A stretch of 64,000 nucleotides of DNA from Pectobacterium aroidearum (GCF_041228105.1 NZ_CP166097.1:3658001-3722000); one strand, 5' to 3'. Shown: positions 30,714-40,419, counted from the first letter of the stretch. Notes: generated by a model not told the origin, from the letters alone. Translations and numbers: made by a program.

Positions 30714-31097
30714 ATGTTTAGTACATTACTCGCGGTATTTATTGGCGGCGGAGTGGGTAGCGTCGCGCGCTGGCAGCTCGGCGTGAAGTTTAATAATCTG
30801 TATCCAACGCTGCCGTTGGGCACCCTACTTGCCAACCTAATCGGTGCCTTTGTTATTGGCGGCGCACTCGCTTTCTTCCTGCGCCATCCTCATCTCGATC
30901 AGGACTGGAAGATATTGATTACCACCGGGCTATGCGGCGGCTTAACAACGTTTTCAACCTTTTCCGCAGAGGTCATCATGTTCCTGCAAAGCGGGCAGTT
31001 GGCAGCAGCGGGGTTACATGTGCTGTTGAATCTGGCAGGTTCGTTACTGATGGCCGCACTGGCGTTTGCCCTGGTCACGTGGGTAACAACACACTGA
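30714..31097 (+). CDS. crcB: Fluoride ion channel Fluc/CrcB
   Basis: Dual-topology fluoride exporter that dimerises in the inner membrane. 127 residues, four hydrophobic helices, with the family signatures [24 protein letters not shown] and [13 protein letters not shown] (pore Phe-box and Na-binding Gly-Gly). Start follows aggaaagg. It is controlled by the fluoride riboswitch directly upstream, which settles the function. Confidence 0.96.
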   Translation: MFSTLLAVFIGGGVGSVARWQLGVKFNNLYPTLPLGTLLANLIGAFVIGGALAFFLRHPHLDQDWKILITTGLCGGLTTFSTFSAEVIMFLQSGQLAAAGLHVLLNLAGSLLMAALAFALVTWVTTH

Positions 31098-31120
31098 TAT
31101 GATGTGGAAAATGAAGCAAA

Positions 31121-31145
31121 AAAAACCCGCCATTGGCGGGTTTTT
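31121..31145. terminator. Bidirectional terminator between crcB and cspE
   Basis: Perfect stem AAAAACCCGCC / GGCGGGTTTTT with an ATT loop; serves both converging genes. Confidence 0.9.
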
Positions 31146-31161
31146 CACGAAATCGGTATAA

Positions 31162-31371
31162 TTAAATAGCGTTAACGTTAGCAGCAGAAGGACCTTTGGC
31201 ACCGTCAGTGATTTCGAACTCTACACGCTGACCTTCAGCCAGAGTTTTGAAACCATTGCTCTGGATGGCAGAGAAGTGTACGAACACGTCTTTGCTACCA
31301 TCTTCAGGAGTAATGAAACCGAAGCCTTTGGACTCATTAAACCACTTAACACTACCTTTAATCTTAGACAT
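31162..31371 (-). CDS. cspE: Cold-shock-like protein CspE
   Basis: 69-residue single OB-fold nucleic-acid chaperone, starting [22 protein letters not shown] with RNP1 KGFGFI and RNP2 VFVHF. The frame is open upstream to 31401, but the start at 31371 has aaggtaag just ahead and matches the family exactly. E. coli also has cspE next to crcB. The leader contains an inverted repeat GACACA/TGTGTC (around 31399-31415) and a probable promoter (TGGACA, 17 bases, TGTACT on the minus strand). Confidence 0.95.
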   Translation of the reverse strand: MSKIKGSVKWFNESKGFGFITPEDGSKDVFVHFSAIQSNGFKTLAEGQRVEFEITDGAKGPSAANVNAI

Positions 31372-31589
31372 CAAACTTACCTTTACATGAATGAAAGACA
31401 CAAAATCTGTGTCAGGTACAGTACAACAATAGATTGGCCTTTTGTCCAGTTGAAGTTGGATAAAAAGTGATAAAAATCGCTAAAAAGATATACCGGACGA
31501 CCTCGCTGCCCTATTTTAACTCGATGCAGAACGCAGAGCGCTCGGTTCGGGCTGATTCATCACTTTTTATGATATCGAAGGAAGGTAGT

Positions 31590-32297
31590 ATGGTAAGCAA
31601 AACGCTGGGTCTGATCGGGGGAATGAGTTGGGAATCCACCATCCCGTATTACCGAATCATCAACGAGTATGTGAAAAGCCAACTTGGTGGCCTGCACTCC
31701 GCCAAAATAATCCTGCACAGCGTCGATTTCCACGAGATAGAACGATTGCAGGCACAAGGTGATTGGGAGCAGTCAGCCGCCGTACTCGGCAATATCGCGG
31801 TGGGATTACGTCAGGCAGGCGCGGATGCTATCGTCATCTGTACCAACACCATGCATAAAGTGGCCGATGACGTTGAACGCGCCTGCCAGCTTCCTCTTTT
31901 ACATATTGCCGATGCCACCGGCGCCAGCCTGAAACAACACGGGCTGAAGAAAGTCGGCCTGCTTGGAACCCGCTATACCATGGAGCAAGACTTTTATCGC
32001 CAGCGCATTCAGGAACGATTTGGCGTGGAGGTAGTGGTTCCCGGCCATGAGGGGAAAGAGATCGTTAACCGCATCATTTACGACGAACTTTGTCTGGGGA
32101 ACATTAACGACGTCTCACGGCAGGCCTATCGGGACATTATCCAGCAGCTTGAACAGCAAGGCGCAGAAGGCATCATCTTGGGTTGTACAGAAATTCCGTT
32201 ACTGATCGGTGACCAGGATGCGACAGTTCCTCTTTTTGACACCAGCAAGCTTCACGCAATTGCCGCAGCAAAATTTGCGCTTAACCAATCATCATGA
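31590..32297 (+). CDS. Aspartate/glutamate racemase family protein
   Basis: Cofactor-independent amino-acid racemase of the YgeA/RacX type. The open frame begins at 31467, but the ATG at 31590 with gaagg nine bases upstream gives the usual start MVSKTLGLIGGMSWEST and 235 aa. The two catalytic cysteines are seen in VICTNTMHKV (about residue 85) and LGCTEIPLL (near 195). Substrate (Asp, Glu or a broad range) cannot be told. It stands alone, with an imperfect terminator-like hairpin (aaaaggg / ccctctttt, about 32310-32352) just after it. Confidence 0.88.
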   Translation: MVSKTLGLIGGMSWESTIPYYRIINEYVKSQLGGLHSAKIILHSVDFHEIERLQAQGDWEQSAAVLGNIAVGLRQAGADAIVICTNTMHKVADDVERACQLPLLHIADATGASLKQHGLKKVGLLGTRYTMEQDFYRQRIQERFGVEVVVPGHEGKEIVNRIIYDELCLGNINDVSRQAYRDIIQQLEQQGAEGIILGCTEIPLLIGDQDATVPLFDTSKLHAIAAAKFALNQSS

Positions 32298-32380
32298 TGA
32301 ATTAATTGAATAAAAGGGAAATCACCCGCGAACTTAATAATACCCTCTTTTATTCACTCAGGTTTCCCCTTTTTGCATAG

Positions 32381-32414
32381 AAAAAAAGCAGTATTGAGAG
32401 ACTCAATACTGCTT
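32381..32414 (-). terminator. Terminator of ypfM
   Basis: Perfect 13-bp stem AAGCAGTATTGAG / CTCAATACTGCTT with a three-base loop. On the minus strand it is followed by a seven-T run, so it ends leftward transcription from ypfM. Confidence 0.88.
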
Positions 32415-32465
32415 ATTCGTATGATTTTATTCCTGGTATGCAATGACTAACAGTACTTCTCGTTA

Positions 32466-32525
32466 TTATTTACGTAACATTGCTTCAATAAAATCTTTCC
32501 AAGTACTCACTTCTACTTCTACCAT
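32466..32525 (-). CDS. ypfM: Small protein YpfM (19 aa)
   Basis: A 19-residue ORF, MVEVEVSTWKDFIEAMLRK, whose C-terminal half WKDFIE-MLRK matches the E. coli small protein YpfM. The ribosome site aagagg lies five bases upstream, and a strong terminator follows 52 bases after the stop. It is divergent from yffB, as in E. coli (ypfM / yffB-dapE). Function not established. Confidence 0.85.
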   Translation of the reverse strand: MVEVEVSTWKDFIEAMLRK

Positions 32526-32758
32526 GCGAACCTCTTGGTGATTAACGGCGACGTATTATACGCACACTTTTTAATCAGGTAAAAGTGTTATGAAAGTATA
32601 AAAAGTGTACTACGCCTTATTTCTGCTACACAGTTCACAGTAGATCTCCCCGCCTTTTTTCGGCATGCTGGGCTATCGCACGATCAGGCCCCGTCGGGCC
32701 GTGCTGTCGAGTACAGCAATCGTCATGCAACCCAATAAGCAGAAAGGATTTTACCCCT

Positions 32759-33136
32759 ATGGCGCTGACCATGTACGGCATCAAAAACTGTGACACCATA
32801 AAGAAAGCGCGCCGCTGGCTGGAAGATCAACAGGTGGCGTATCGCTTCCATGATTACCGTGCCGACGGTCTGGATGAACAGTTGCTCCAGCGCTTTATCG
32901 ACCAACTGGGGTTTCAGGCCTTACTCAACACACGTGGAACAACCTGGCGTAAGCTCAGTGAAGAGCTGCGTGAACGCATCAACAGCGATAACCACGACAG
33001 CGCAGAGGCCGCCAAAAACCTGATGCTGGAGCAACCGGCGGTCATTAAACGGCCGTTGCTGATTGCCGATGATGGTAACGCGCTGCTGGGGTTCAGTATC
33101 GACAGCTACCAGAAATTTATTGCGGAGAAAAAATAA
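32759..33136 (+). CDS. yffB: ArsC/Spx-family protein YffB
   Basis: 125-residue thioredoxin-like protein of the ArsC/Spx family. The N-terminus [17 protein letters not shown] has a single cysteine, and the conserved [10 protein letters not shown] and [16 protein letters not shown] segments are present. Its biochemical role is not settled in E. coli. It starts the yffB-dapE-M15-ypfN unit, with dapE one base after its stop. Confidence 0.92.
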   Translation: MALTMYGIKNCDTIKKARRWLEDQQVAYRFHDYRADGLDEQLLQRFIDQLGFQALLNTRGTTWRKLSEELRERINSDNHDSAEAAKNLMLEQPAVIKRPLLIADDGNALLGFSIDSYQKFIAEKK

Positions 33137-33137
33137 C

Positions 33138-34265
33138 GTGTCTTGCCCAGTCATAGAGCTCGCTCAACAGTTAATTAAACGCCCTTCCCTCAGCCCGAAC
33201 GACGAGGGCTGCCAGGCGCTCATGATTGAACGCCTGACGGCGATGGGCTTTACCGTCGAAGCAATGGATTTTGGCGATACCCAAAATTTCTGGGCATGGC
33301 GCGGCACAGGAAAAACGCTGGCCTTCGCCGGACATACTGACGTAGTCCCCAGCGGAGATGAAAGCCAGTGGCAGCATCCACCGTTTGAGCCGATCATTCG
33401 CGACGGCATGCTGTACGGTCGTGGCGCGGCGGACATGAAAGGTTCACTGGCCGCGATGGTGATTGCCGCCGAGCGCTTTGTCGCCGCCCACCCGAATCAT
33501 CAAGGGCGTCTTGCGTTTCTGATTACCTCGGACGAAGAAGCCAGCGCCGTTAACGGCACGGTAAAAGTGGTTGAGGCGCTGATGGCACGCAACGAGCGAT
33601 TGGACTACTGTCTGGTCGGTGAGCCGTCCAGTACGCACGTCGTGGGCGATGTGGTAAAAAATGGCCGACGTGGCTCCATCACAGCGAACCTGCGCGTACA
33701 CGGCGTACAGGGGCACGTTGCCTACCCTCATCTGGCGGACAACCCTGTTCACCGAGCAGCACCAGCGCTGAACGAGCTCATCGCCACCGAATGGGATCGG
33801 GGCAACGATTTCTTCCCACCAACCACCATGCAGATTGCCAATATTCAGGCAGGCACCGGCAGCAATAACGTCATCCCCGGAGAACTGTTTGTGCAGTTTA
33901 ATTTCCGTTTCAGCACCGAATTAACGGATACGCTGATTCAACAGCGCGTAGCGGAACTGCTGGATCGCCACCAGCTCAATTACACCATTGACTGGAAGCT
34001 TTCCGGCCAGCCATTCCTGACCGCACGCGGCGAACTGGTCGATGCCGTAGTGAATGCCGTCAAGCACTACAATGAGGTTACCCCAGAGCTACTGACGAAT
34101 GGTGGCACTTCCGATGGCCGCTTCATCGCACGTATGGGCGCGCAGGTGGTTGAACTGGGCCCCGTTAATGCCACGATCCATAAAGTGGACGAATGCGTCA
34201 GCGCCGCAGATCTGCAACTGCTAAGCCGCATGTACCAGCGCATTATGGAGCAGCTCATCGCATGA
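33138..34265 (+). CDS. dapE: Succinyl-diaminopimelate desuccinylase DapE
   Basis: Zinc hydrolase producing LL-diaminopimelate for lysine and peptidoglycan. The open frame starts at 33063 inside yffB; the real start is the GTG at 33138, giving 375 aa beginning [13 protein letters not shown] as in E. coli. Metal-site motifs [19 protein letters not shown] and the catalytic Glu in [12 protein letters not shown] are present, with the ending [11 protein letters not shown]. The stop overlaps the next gene's start (ATGATGA). Confidence 0.97.
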   Translation: MSCPVIELAQQLIKRPSLSPNDEGCQALMIERLTAMGFTVEAMDFGDTQNFWAWRGTGKTLAFAGHTDVVPSGDESQWQHPPFEPIIRDGMLYGRGAADMKGSLAAMVIAAERFVAAHPNHQGRLAFLITSDEEASAVNGTVKVVEALMARNERLDYCLVGEPSSTHVVGDVVKNGRRGSITANLRVHGVQGHVAYPHLADNPVHRAAPALNELIATEWDRGNDFFPPTTMQIANIQAGTGSNNVIPGELFVQFNFRFSTELTDTLIQQRVAELLDRHQLNYTIDWKLSGQPFLTARGELVDAVVNAVKHYNEVTPELLTNGGTSDGRFIARMGAQVVELGPVNATIHKVDECVSAADLQLLSRMYQRIMEQLIA

Positions 34266-34936
34266 TGACGTCAGCCATGTTAACCGGTAAAAGCGACCAT
34301 CATCTGGTTGCTTTAGACGGTCGCCATCGCCTTCAGCCAGAAGCGGTAACCGCGTTTCTGGCGCTACAGCTGGCAGCAAAGACGGCGGGATTTAACCTGC
34401 AACCAGCCAGTACGTTCCGTGATTTCGAGCGCCAGCGTCAGATCTGGAATGGCAAGTTCCGCGGCGAGCGTCCCGTCATGGATGCCAACAGCCAGCCGCT
34501 GGATGTGTCGTCTTTGGACGAAGGCGATCGCTGTGAAGCGATTCTACGCTGGTCAGCCATGCCGGGCTCCAGCCGTCACCATTGGGGCAGCGATCTCGAT
34601 ATCTACGATCCCGATTTATTACCCGCAGGCAGCTCGCTCCAGTTGGAGCCGTGGGAATATGAAGAAGGCGGTTATTTTGCCGCATTGAACGCGTGGCTGA
34701 GCACGCACATGCATGAATACGGTTTTTATCGACCTTATGCGCACGATCTCGGCGGTGTCGCAGTCGAACCCTGGCATATCAGCTATTATCCATTAGCACA
34801 GTATGCGGAAGAACAGCTTACACCCGATCTCATCCTTGCCGCCTGGCAAGATGAAGATATTGCAGGCTACCACTGGCTTTGCCAGCACTTGCCGCAGCTG
34901 TTTACCCGTTATATTCATAATGTTGATGAGGCGTAA
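34262..34936 (+). CDS. M15 family D,D-/L,D-carboxypeptidase-like protein
   Basis: Peptidase M15B/VanY-like protein of about 224 residues without an obvious signal peptide. The zinc site is visible: [11 protein letters not shown] (S-x-H-x6-D pattern) and EPWHISY (E-x2-H). Start at the ATG at 34262, overlapping the dapE stop; an adjacent ATG at 34265 is equally possible. It lies between dapE and ypfN, where E. coli has no gene, and overlaps both closely, so it is co-expressed with diaminopimelate synthesis. A role in muropeptide turnover is an inference. Confidence 0.85.
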   Translation: MMTSAMLTGKSDHHLVALDGRHRLQPEAVTAFLALQLAAKTAGFNLQPASTFRDFERQRQIWNGKFRGERPVMDANSQPLDVSSLDEGDRCEAILRWSAMPGSSRHHWGSDLDIYDPDLLPAGSSLQLEPWEYEEGGYFAALNAWLSTHMHEYGFYRPYAHDLGGVAVEPWHISYYPLAQYAEEQLTPDLILAAWQDEDIAGYHWLCQHLPQLFTRYIHNVDEA

Positions 34937-34938
34937 CC

Positions 34939-35130
34939 ATGGCATGGCTGGCTGATTACTGGTGGATAATTCTGATTATCCTGATAGGCATGCTGATTAA
35001 CGGCATCAAAGAATTGCGTAATGTTGACCATACGCGTTTTCTGCTCAACAAACCCAAATTGCCCCCACATCGTGACAACAACGACAAATGGGACGATGAA
35101 GACGACGACTGGCCGAAGAAAAAACCCTGA
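34939..35130 (+). CDS. ypfN: YpfN family small membrane protein (UPF0370)
   Basis: 63 residues: one N-terminal membrane helix ([16 protein letters not shown]) followed by a charged cytoplasmic tail rich in Asp, Lys and Pro ([14 protein letters not shown]). Matches E. coli YpfN. It starts two bases after the M15 gene and ends the dapE transcription unit. In E. coli ypfH follows directly; here a 9.4 kb islet intervenes. Confidence 0.92.
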   Translation: MAWLADYWWIILIILIGMLINGIKELRNVDHTRFLLNKPKLPPHRDNNDKWDDEDDDWPKKKP

Positions 35131-35193
35131 TCTCAGTCATCACCAAACCGCCTGCACGCGAGCTACCCCCCGCGCTGCGGGCAGTTTGGATTC

Positions 35194-36093
35194 TCACGCG
35201 GCGGGAACAAAACTTTCCGCCCGCTCCAGAAGAAAATCATAAAACTCTTTCGCACACACTGAAAGCTGACGCTCCCTATCCGTCACCAGATAGATACCGC
35301 GTTGCAGCGATAAATCCCGAAACGGGATAATCGCAATGTCTTTGTGCTGAAACTGGAACAGCGTCAGCCCCGTCACAATACTCACACCATAATTTGCCGC
35401 CACCAGCCCCATCATGGTGGTCAACTGACGCACTTCCAGCACGTAGTTAAAACCTTCCGGTTCGATAAGCTGATCGGTGTACTGCCGAATGCTGGTGCCT
35501 TTGCAAAACCCGACAAACGGGTATTGCGCCACATCGGCCACATCAACACTATCGCGCTGCGCCAGCGGGTGTGAGTTTTGGCAGATCAGGTAAAAACTGT
35601 CGGCAAACAGCATGCGAGAGCTGAACGTTCCCGGCGACGGCTGCCCTGCTGTCAGCGCCAGATCGGCGCGCCCATCCAGCACCGCTTTCAGGCAGCGATC
35701 CCACTGCGTATCCAGCAGTTCAACCTTAATCTTGGGATAAGCACGGTGATATTGCGCCAGCACCTGAGGCAACCATTCCACCGCCATTGACGGCAATACC
35801 GCCAGCACAATCTTCCCCTTGTACCCCGTGGCATACGACTTGATCTCACCGACTGCATCATCATGGGTTTGCACCAGCCGACGGGCAATATCAATGAAAT
35901 GAAGGCCATCGGCGTTGAGTTGCACTTTACGTGTATCGCGATCAAATAGCCGATAGCCGACCTCTTCCTCCAACCCGGCGATTAATGAACTAAATGCTGG
36001 CTGAGAGAGATTTATTTTCTGAGCAGCGCGCGTGAAATTATCGGTTTCTGTCAACGCGATAAAGGCTCGTAATTGTTTTATCGATAAGTTCAT
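35194..36093 (-). CDS. LysR-type regulator divergent from the carboxylate islet
   Basis: 299 residues from the ATG at 36093 (MNLSIKQLRAFIALTETDNF), preferred over the upstream frame start at 36162 because it matches the family start, although no clear ribosome site is seen. N-terminal winged helix with NLSQPAFSSLIAGLEEEVG; C-terminal effector domain beginning GYKGKIVLAVLPSMAVEWLP. It is transcribed away from the CitMHS operon across a 483-base gap, the usual arrangement for a LysR activator whose ligand is the substrate of the divergent pathway. Confidence 0.9.
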   Translation of the reverse strand: MNLSIKQLRAFIALTETDNFTRAAQKINLSQPAFSSLIAGLEEEVGYRLFDRDTRKVQLNADGLHFIDIARRLVQTHDDAVGEIKSYATGYKGKIVLAVLPSMAVEWLPQVLAQYHRAYPKIKVELLDTQWDRCLKAVLDGRADLALTAGQPSPGTFSSRMLFADSFYLICQNSHPLAQRDSVDVADVAQYPFVGFCKGTSIRQYTDQLIEPEGFNYVLEVRQLTTMMGLVAANYGVSIVTGLTLFQFQHKDIAIIPFRDLSLQRGIYLVTDRERQLSVCAKEFYDFLLERAESFVPAA

Positions 36094-36576
36094 AGTGTTT
36101 TTATATAAATAAAATGAAGTCTCCGGTAAGAAAGGAACAAATTCAATAAAAAAAATCGGCAACTACCATTTTTATGATCCTTCCCGCATTTATTTAATTC
36201 CATTCAAACAACGTCCACTATTCATAAAAATGGACATTCTCGATAAATATCACAAATCATAAAAAACAATTAAGTAAAAAGACTTAACTATGCAAACCAA
36301 ATCAATCAATTAGCCATTAATAAGAAAATCGAAACGATTCATATCATTAACAAATAAAATAAACCCATCAGATTTACGAATAAAATCATTTCGATTACGA
36401 GTTAGTATAAAGAGGGTTGAGGGTGATAAAAATAGTGCAGACAAAAAATCAAATGACTCTGGGGTAAGCACTCATTTGTTTTGTTAATTATGACAAGGAT
36501 TGTTATTGAGTTGTTTAATTTATTGTAAATAAAACAAATAGGCAACATACAAATATATTATTAAAGAGGATCTTTT
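36094..36576. promoter_or_regulatory. Divergent regulatory region with two palindromic operator-like sites
   Basis: AT-rich intergenic region between the LysR gene and the CitMHS operon. AATCGAAACGATT at 36327-36339 is a perfect 5-3-5 palindrome. AATCATTTCGATT at 36384-36396 matches its reverse complement at 12 of 13 bases; the centres are 57 bases apart. No gene is seen. The ribosome site for the transporter (agagga) is at about 36565-36570. Confidence 0.5.
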
Positions 36577-37899
36577 ATGCTAGCTCTCATCGGGGTGCTA
36601 ACCATAGCCACCCTGCTCTTTTTCATCATGACCAAACGAATGTCGCCTCTGGTGGCGCTTATCGTGATACCCGTTCTTGGCGCGCTCGCGGCAGGCAGCG
36701 GCACCGATACCGCGAAATACGTGGTGGACGGCATCACCAAACTAGCCCCGATGGCGGCGATGTTTGTGTTTGCCATCGCCTTTTTCGGTGTCGTCACCGA
36801 TGCAGGCATGTTTGATCCTATCATCAAAGGGATCTTACGCATGGTCGGCACCAGCCCGGTAAAAATCATTATCGGCACGGGCGTATTAGCACTGATCGCG
36901 CACCTGGACGGTAACGGTGCCGTCACCTTCCTAATCACCATTCCTGCGATGCTGCCGCTGTTTAATAAGCTCGGCATGGACAAGCGCATTCTGGTCGGTA
37001 TTACCGCGCTCAGCGCGGGTGTTAACTTCCTGCCGTGGACCGGGCCGATGATCCGCGCCGCCGCCGCGTTAAACACCACCACACACGACCTGTTTATTCC
37101 GCTTATCCCAGCACAACTTTGCGGTCTGACCTTCATGGTGCTCATGGGCTATTACTGGGGCAAGAAAGAAGAGAAGCGTCTGGGATTAGCGTCGGGCAAT
37201 CCGCTGGCTGGCAGCTCGCCGTCCATTGCGGCCGAAGCGCATGTAAAAGAACTGACCGATGCGGAAAAAGTATTGCGTCGTCCTAAGATGTTCTGGGTCA
37301 ACATCGCGCTGGTGCTTGCCGTTATCGGCACGATGGTGTTTACCAAAATTTCACCTACGGTCGCCTTCATGATCGCGCTGACGCTGGCACTGATGTTCAA
37401 CTACCCCAACGTTGAAATGCAGAAAGAGCGCATTAATGCCCATGCCAAAGCGGCGCTGATGATGGCCAGCATCCTGTTTGCAGCGGGTGCGTTCACCGGC
37501 ATCATGAGCGGCACCGGTATGCTGAAAGCCATGTCGCTCTCGGCGGTCAGCTTTGTGCCGGAATCTTTTGCCTCCCACATTCCGTTTATCGTCGGTCTGA
37601 TCTCCATGCCGCTGAGCCTGGTGTTTGACCCTGATTCGTACTACTTCGGCATCATGCCAGTCATTGCCCACACCGTGGACATGCTGGGCGTACCACCGAT
37701 TCAGGTCGCGCAGGCTTCCGTATTAGGACAGATGACCACTGGCTTCCCGGTTAGCCCGCTGACGCCAGCCACCTTCCTACTGGTCAGTCTGGCGGGTGTC
37801 GATCTCGCCGATCACCAGAAGTTCTCTATCCCTGTGCTCTGGGCCGCCAGCGTCATCATGACGTTCGCCTGCGTCATCTTCGGGGTCTTCCCCTTATAG
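36577..37899 (+). CDS. CitMHS-family carboxylate transporter
   Basis: 440-residue membrane protein of the CitMHS/citrate-metal symporter family, with about 11-12 hydrophobic helices, the conserved DGNGAVTFLITIPAMLP segment near residue 110, and VNFLPWTGPMIRAAA near 150. First gene of a five- to six-gene unit with AtuA-like enzymes, CoA transferase and thiolase, so its natural substrate is likely a carboxylate that the downstream enzymes degrade rather than citrate itself. Ribosome site agagga six bases upstream. Confidence 0.88.
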   Translation: MLALIGVLTIATLLFFIMTKRMSPLVALIVIPVLGALAAGSGTDTAKYVVDGITKLAPMAAMFVFAIAFFGVVTDAGMFDPIIKGILRMVGTSPVKIIIGTGVLALIAHLDGNGAVTFLITIPAMLPLFNKLGMDKRILVGITALSAGVNFLPWTGPMIRAAAALNTTTHDLFIPLIPAQLCGLTFMVLMGYYWGKKEEKRLGLASGNPLAGSSPSIAAEAHVKELTDAEKVLRRPKMFWVNIALVLAVIGTMVFTKISPTVAFMIALTLALMFNYPNVEMQKERINAHAKAALMMASILFAAGAFTGIMSGTGMLKAMSLSAVSFVPESFASHIPFIVGLISMPLSLVFDPDSYYFGIMPVIAHTVDMLGVPPIQVAQASVLGQMTTGFPVSPLTPATFLLVSLAGVDLADHQKFSIPVLWAASVIMTFACVIFGVFPL

Positions 37900-37960
37900 G
37901 GAACGTACGGTTCCCCATTGATTACGCCAACAGACACATTTCATTGATAAAGGTAAGTTT

Positions 37961-39301
37961 ATGAAGACAATTCGTATTGGTTCCGGCGCTGGCTATGCTG
38001 GCGATCGCATCGAACCGGCCGTAGAACTGGCTCAAAAAGGCGACATTCAGTATCTGGTATTTGAATGTCTGGCGGAACGCACTATCGCTATCGGCCAAAA
38101 GCAGAAGCAGCAGAACCCGGAAAAGGGCTACAACGAACTGCTGGCTGACCGCATGCACGCCGTGCTGCCGCTCTGTCTGGAAAAAGGCATCAAGATCATC
38201 ACCAACATGGGCTCGGCTAACCCTGTCGCAGCGGGTCAGCGCGTATTGGAAATCGCCAAAGAGATTGGTGCAGACAAGCTGAAAATCGCCGTCGTGACTG
38301 GTGATGATGTGCACTCAGTGCTGATTGCACAGGATTCCAAGCTGGATGAGATGGGTCAGCCGGTTTCACGCTGTGGCAAAGACATTATTTCCGCCAATGC
38401 CTATCTGGGCGCGGATGCGCTGGTAGAGGCTCTGCGTCAGGGGGCAGACGTGATTATTGCCGGACGCGTTTCCGACCCGTCGCTGTTCCTGTCCGCCATG
38501 ATGTATGAATTCAACTGGGCAGCCGATGACTGGGATCATCTGGGCAAAGGTACCTGCCTCGGTCACCTGTTGGAATGTGCAGGTCAAATCACTGGCGGCT
38601 ACTATGCCGATCCTGGTGTTAAAGACATCCCTCATCTTGATCGTTTGGGCTTCCCAATCGCGGAAATTAGCGAAGATGGCAGCGCCGTGATTACCAAAGT
38701 TGAAGGTTCCGGCGGCCGCGTCTGTGTGGATACCTGCAAAGAACAGCTGCTGTACGAAATCCACCGCCCGGATAGCTATATCACTCCAGACGTGATTGCC
38801 GACTTTAGCCACGTCACGTTTACCCAAGACGGTGAAAACCGCGTACGCGTACAGGGTGCCACCGGACGCGCGAAAACCGACACGCTGAAAGTCTCCGTCG
38901 GCTATCAGGACGGGTTCATCGGCGAAGGCGAAATTTCTTACGCCGGTCCCGGTGCCGTCGCGCGAGGCCGTTTAGCGCTGGATATCGTCAAAGGGCGCTT
39001 TGCTGTGTGCCAGATCGATTTTCAGGAAGTGCGCTATGACCTGATCGGTGTCGATGCCCTGCACGGTGCGCAACGGTCGCAAAGCAGCGAACCGTATGAA
39101 GTGCGCGCGCGCGTCGCAGCACGCTGCACCTCCAGAGCACAGGCGGTCAAAGTGGGTAACGAAGTTGAAACGCTCTATACCAACGGCCCGGCAGGCGGCG
39201 GCGGCGTTAACAAAGCGGTGAAAGAAATACTGGCGATGGATTCTACCCTGCTGTCTCGCGCCTGCGTCACACCAGCCGTTGATTATCTGGAGATTAAATA
39301 A
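37961..39301 (+). CDS. AtuA-like (DUF1446) enzyme, main domain
   Basis: 446 residues of the DUF1446/acyclic-terpene-utilization AtuA family, starting MKTIRIGSGAGYAGDRIEPAVELAQKG (given here for the family start), with the conserved DRM region, GADVIIAGRVSDPSLF near 170, and C-terminal YTNGPAGGGGVNK. P. aeruginosa AtuA acts in citronellol/geraniol breakdown, where a lyase role was proposed. Here the family's C-terminal domain is encoded separately by the next gene, whose start codon overlaps this gene's stop (TAATG). Acts presumably in the cytoplasm on the imported acid or its CoA ester. Confidence 0.82.
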   Translation: MKTIRIGSGAGYAGDRIEPAVELAQKGDIQYLVFECLAERTIAIGQKQKQQNPEKGYNELLADRMHAVLPLCLEKGIKIITNMGSANPVAAGQRVLEIAKEIGADKLKIAVVTGDDVHSVLIAQDSKLDEMGQPVSRCGKDIISANAYLGADALVEALRQGADVIIAGRVSDPSLFLSAMMYEFNWAADDWDHLGKGTCLGHLLECAGQITGGYYADPGVKDIPHLDRLGFPIAEISEDGSAVITKVEGSGGRVCVDTCKEQLLYEIHRPDSYITPDVIADFSHVTFTQDGENRVRVQGATGRAKTDTLKVSVGYQDGFIGEGEISYAGPGAVARGRLALDIVKGRFAVCQIDFQEVRYDLIGVDALHGAQRSQSSEPYEVRARVAARCTSRAQAVKVGNEVETLYTNGPAGGGGVNKAVKEILAMDSTLLSRACVTPAVDYLEIK

Positions 39302-39600
39302 TGAAACTGCGTGAAATTGCTCATTCTCGTACCGGCGATAAAGGAAATACCTCCAATATTTCGCTGATTGCCTACCGGGCAGAAGACTATGACGTGCTGA
39401 AAGAGAAGATCACGGCCGAGAAAGTAAAGGCCTGGTTTGCCGATATCGTGACAGGTGATGTCGTTCGCTATGAGCTACCCGCGATCGGTGCACTGAACTT
39501 CGTTATGTACGGTGCACTGGGCGGTGGCGTTACGCGCTCACTGGCGCTGGATATGCACGGCAAAGGATTAAGCTCGGCCATATTGGATATCGATATTTAA
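39301..39600 (+). CDS. AtuA-type C-terminal (ferredoxin-fold) domain protein
   Basis: 99-residue protein corresponding to the C-terminal part of long AtuA proteins, recognised by MKLREIAHSRTGDKGNTSNIS and MYGALGGGVTRSLALDMHGK. Its start overlaps the stop of the main-domain gene by one base, so the two chains are made in step and probably form one enzyme. No cysteines or metal motif are visible. Confidence 0.8.
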   Translation: MKLREIAHSRTGDKGNTSNISLIAYRAEDYDVLKEKITAEKVKAWFADIVTGDVVRYELPAIGALNFVMYGALGGGVTRSLALDMHGKGLSSAILDIDI

Positions 39601-39612
39601 TCCGATAACAGA

Positions 39613-39696
39613 GAGCAGGTGGCGGTTATTTACCCCCCTGCTCCCGCTAAATAACTGACATGTGCCGCAATAATTAACAGGTATTTATTTACCTGT
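39613..39696 (+). other. Two hairpins in the AtuA-CoA transferase intergenic gap
   Basis: GAGCAGG (39613-39619) pairs with CCTGCTC (39637-39643), and ACAGGTA (39677-39683) pairs with TACCTGT (39690-39696). Neither is followed by a T run, so mRNA stabilisation or processing inside the operon is more likely than termination. Confidence 0.45.
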
Positions 39697-39762
39697 GGGG
39701 ATTCGTGCGACCATTTTTCAGAGTCATCGCTTTCAGAGCCATCATTTAAGAGTAAACATGCA

Positions 39763-40419
39763 ATGAATAATAAAGTCATTGATGCCAGCCATTTCCGTTC
39801 TTATTTATTTGACGGAATGACAATTATGTTCGGTGGTTTTATGGGCGTCGGAACACCGAAATTATTGGTAGATGAGATCATTAAATCCGGCGTCTCTGAT
39901 TTAACCCTGATCGGAAATGATACCGGTTTTGTCGATACCGGCGTTGGACCGTTAATTGTCAGCGGTCAGGTAAAAAAACTGATTACCTCACATATTGGTA
40001 CGAACCCGGAAACCGGGCGCCGTATGCTCGCTGGTGAACTGGACGTAGAGCTGGTGCCGCAAGGAACGCTGGCAGAGCGTATTCGCAGCGGCGGCGCAGG
40101 CTTAGGCGGCTTTCTGACGCCAACGGGCGTTGGCACCATTGTCGAAGAGAATAAACAAAAAATAACCATTAACGACATTACCTATTTATTAGAACTGCCC
40201 ATTAAGGCCGATCTCGCCATATTACAGGCCAGTATTGCCGACACCAGCGGAAACCTTATTTACCATCTCACCGCCCGTAATTTTAACCCGCTCATTGCGC
40301 TCGCCGCGAAGAAAGTCGTGGCGCAATGCGAGCAGGTTATTCCGGTTGGTCAATTAGCACCGGAATGTATTGTCACCCCAGCGGCGCTGGTCGATCACCT
40401 TTATTTGGGAGAAAAATAA
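39763..40419 (+). CDS. atoD: 3-oxoacid CoA-transferase subunit A (AtoD-like)
   Basis: 218-residue alpha subunit of a family I CoA transferase, with the glycine-rich [17 protein letters not shown] start, [18 protein letters not shown], and [20 protein letters not shown]. Together with the next gene it activates a free acid by swapping CoA from an acyl-CoA donor. The start follows gagtaaacatgca and the stop overlaps the beta-subunit start by one base. Confidence 0.9.
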   Translation: MNNKVIDASHFRSYLFDGMTIMFGGFMGVGTPKLLVDEIIKSGVSDLTLIGNDTGFVDTGVGPLIVSGQVKKLITSHIGTNPETGRRMLAGELDVELVPQGTLAERIRSGGAGLGGFLTPTGVGTIVEENKQKITINDITYLLELPIKADLAILQASIADTSGNLIYHLTARNFNPLIALAAKKVVAQCEQVIPVGQLAPECIVTPAALVDHLYLGEK

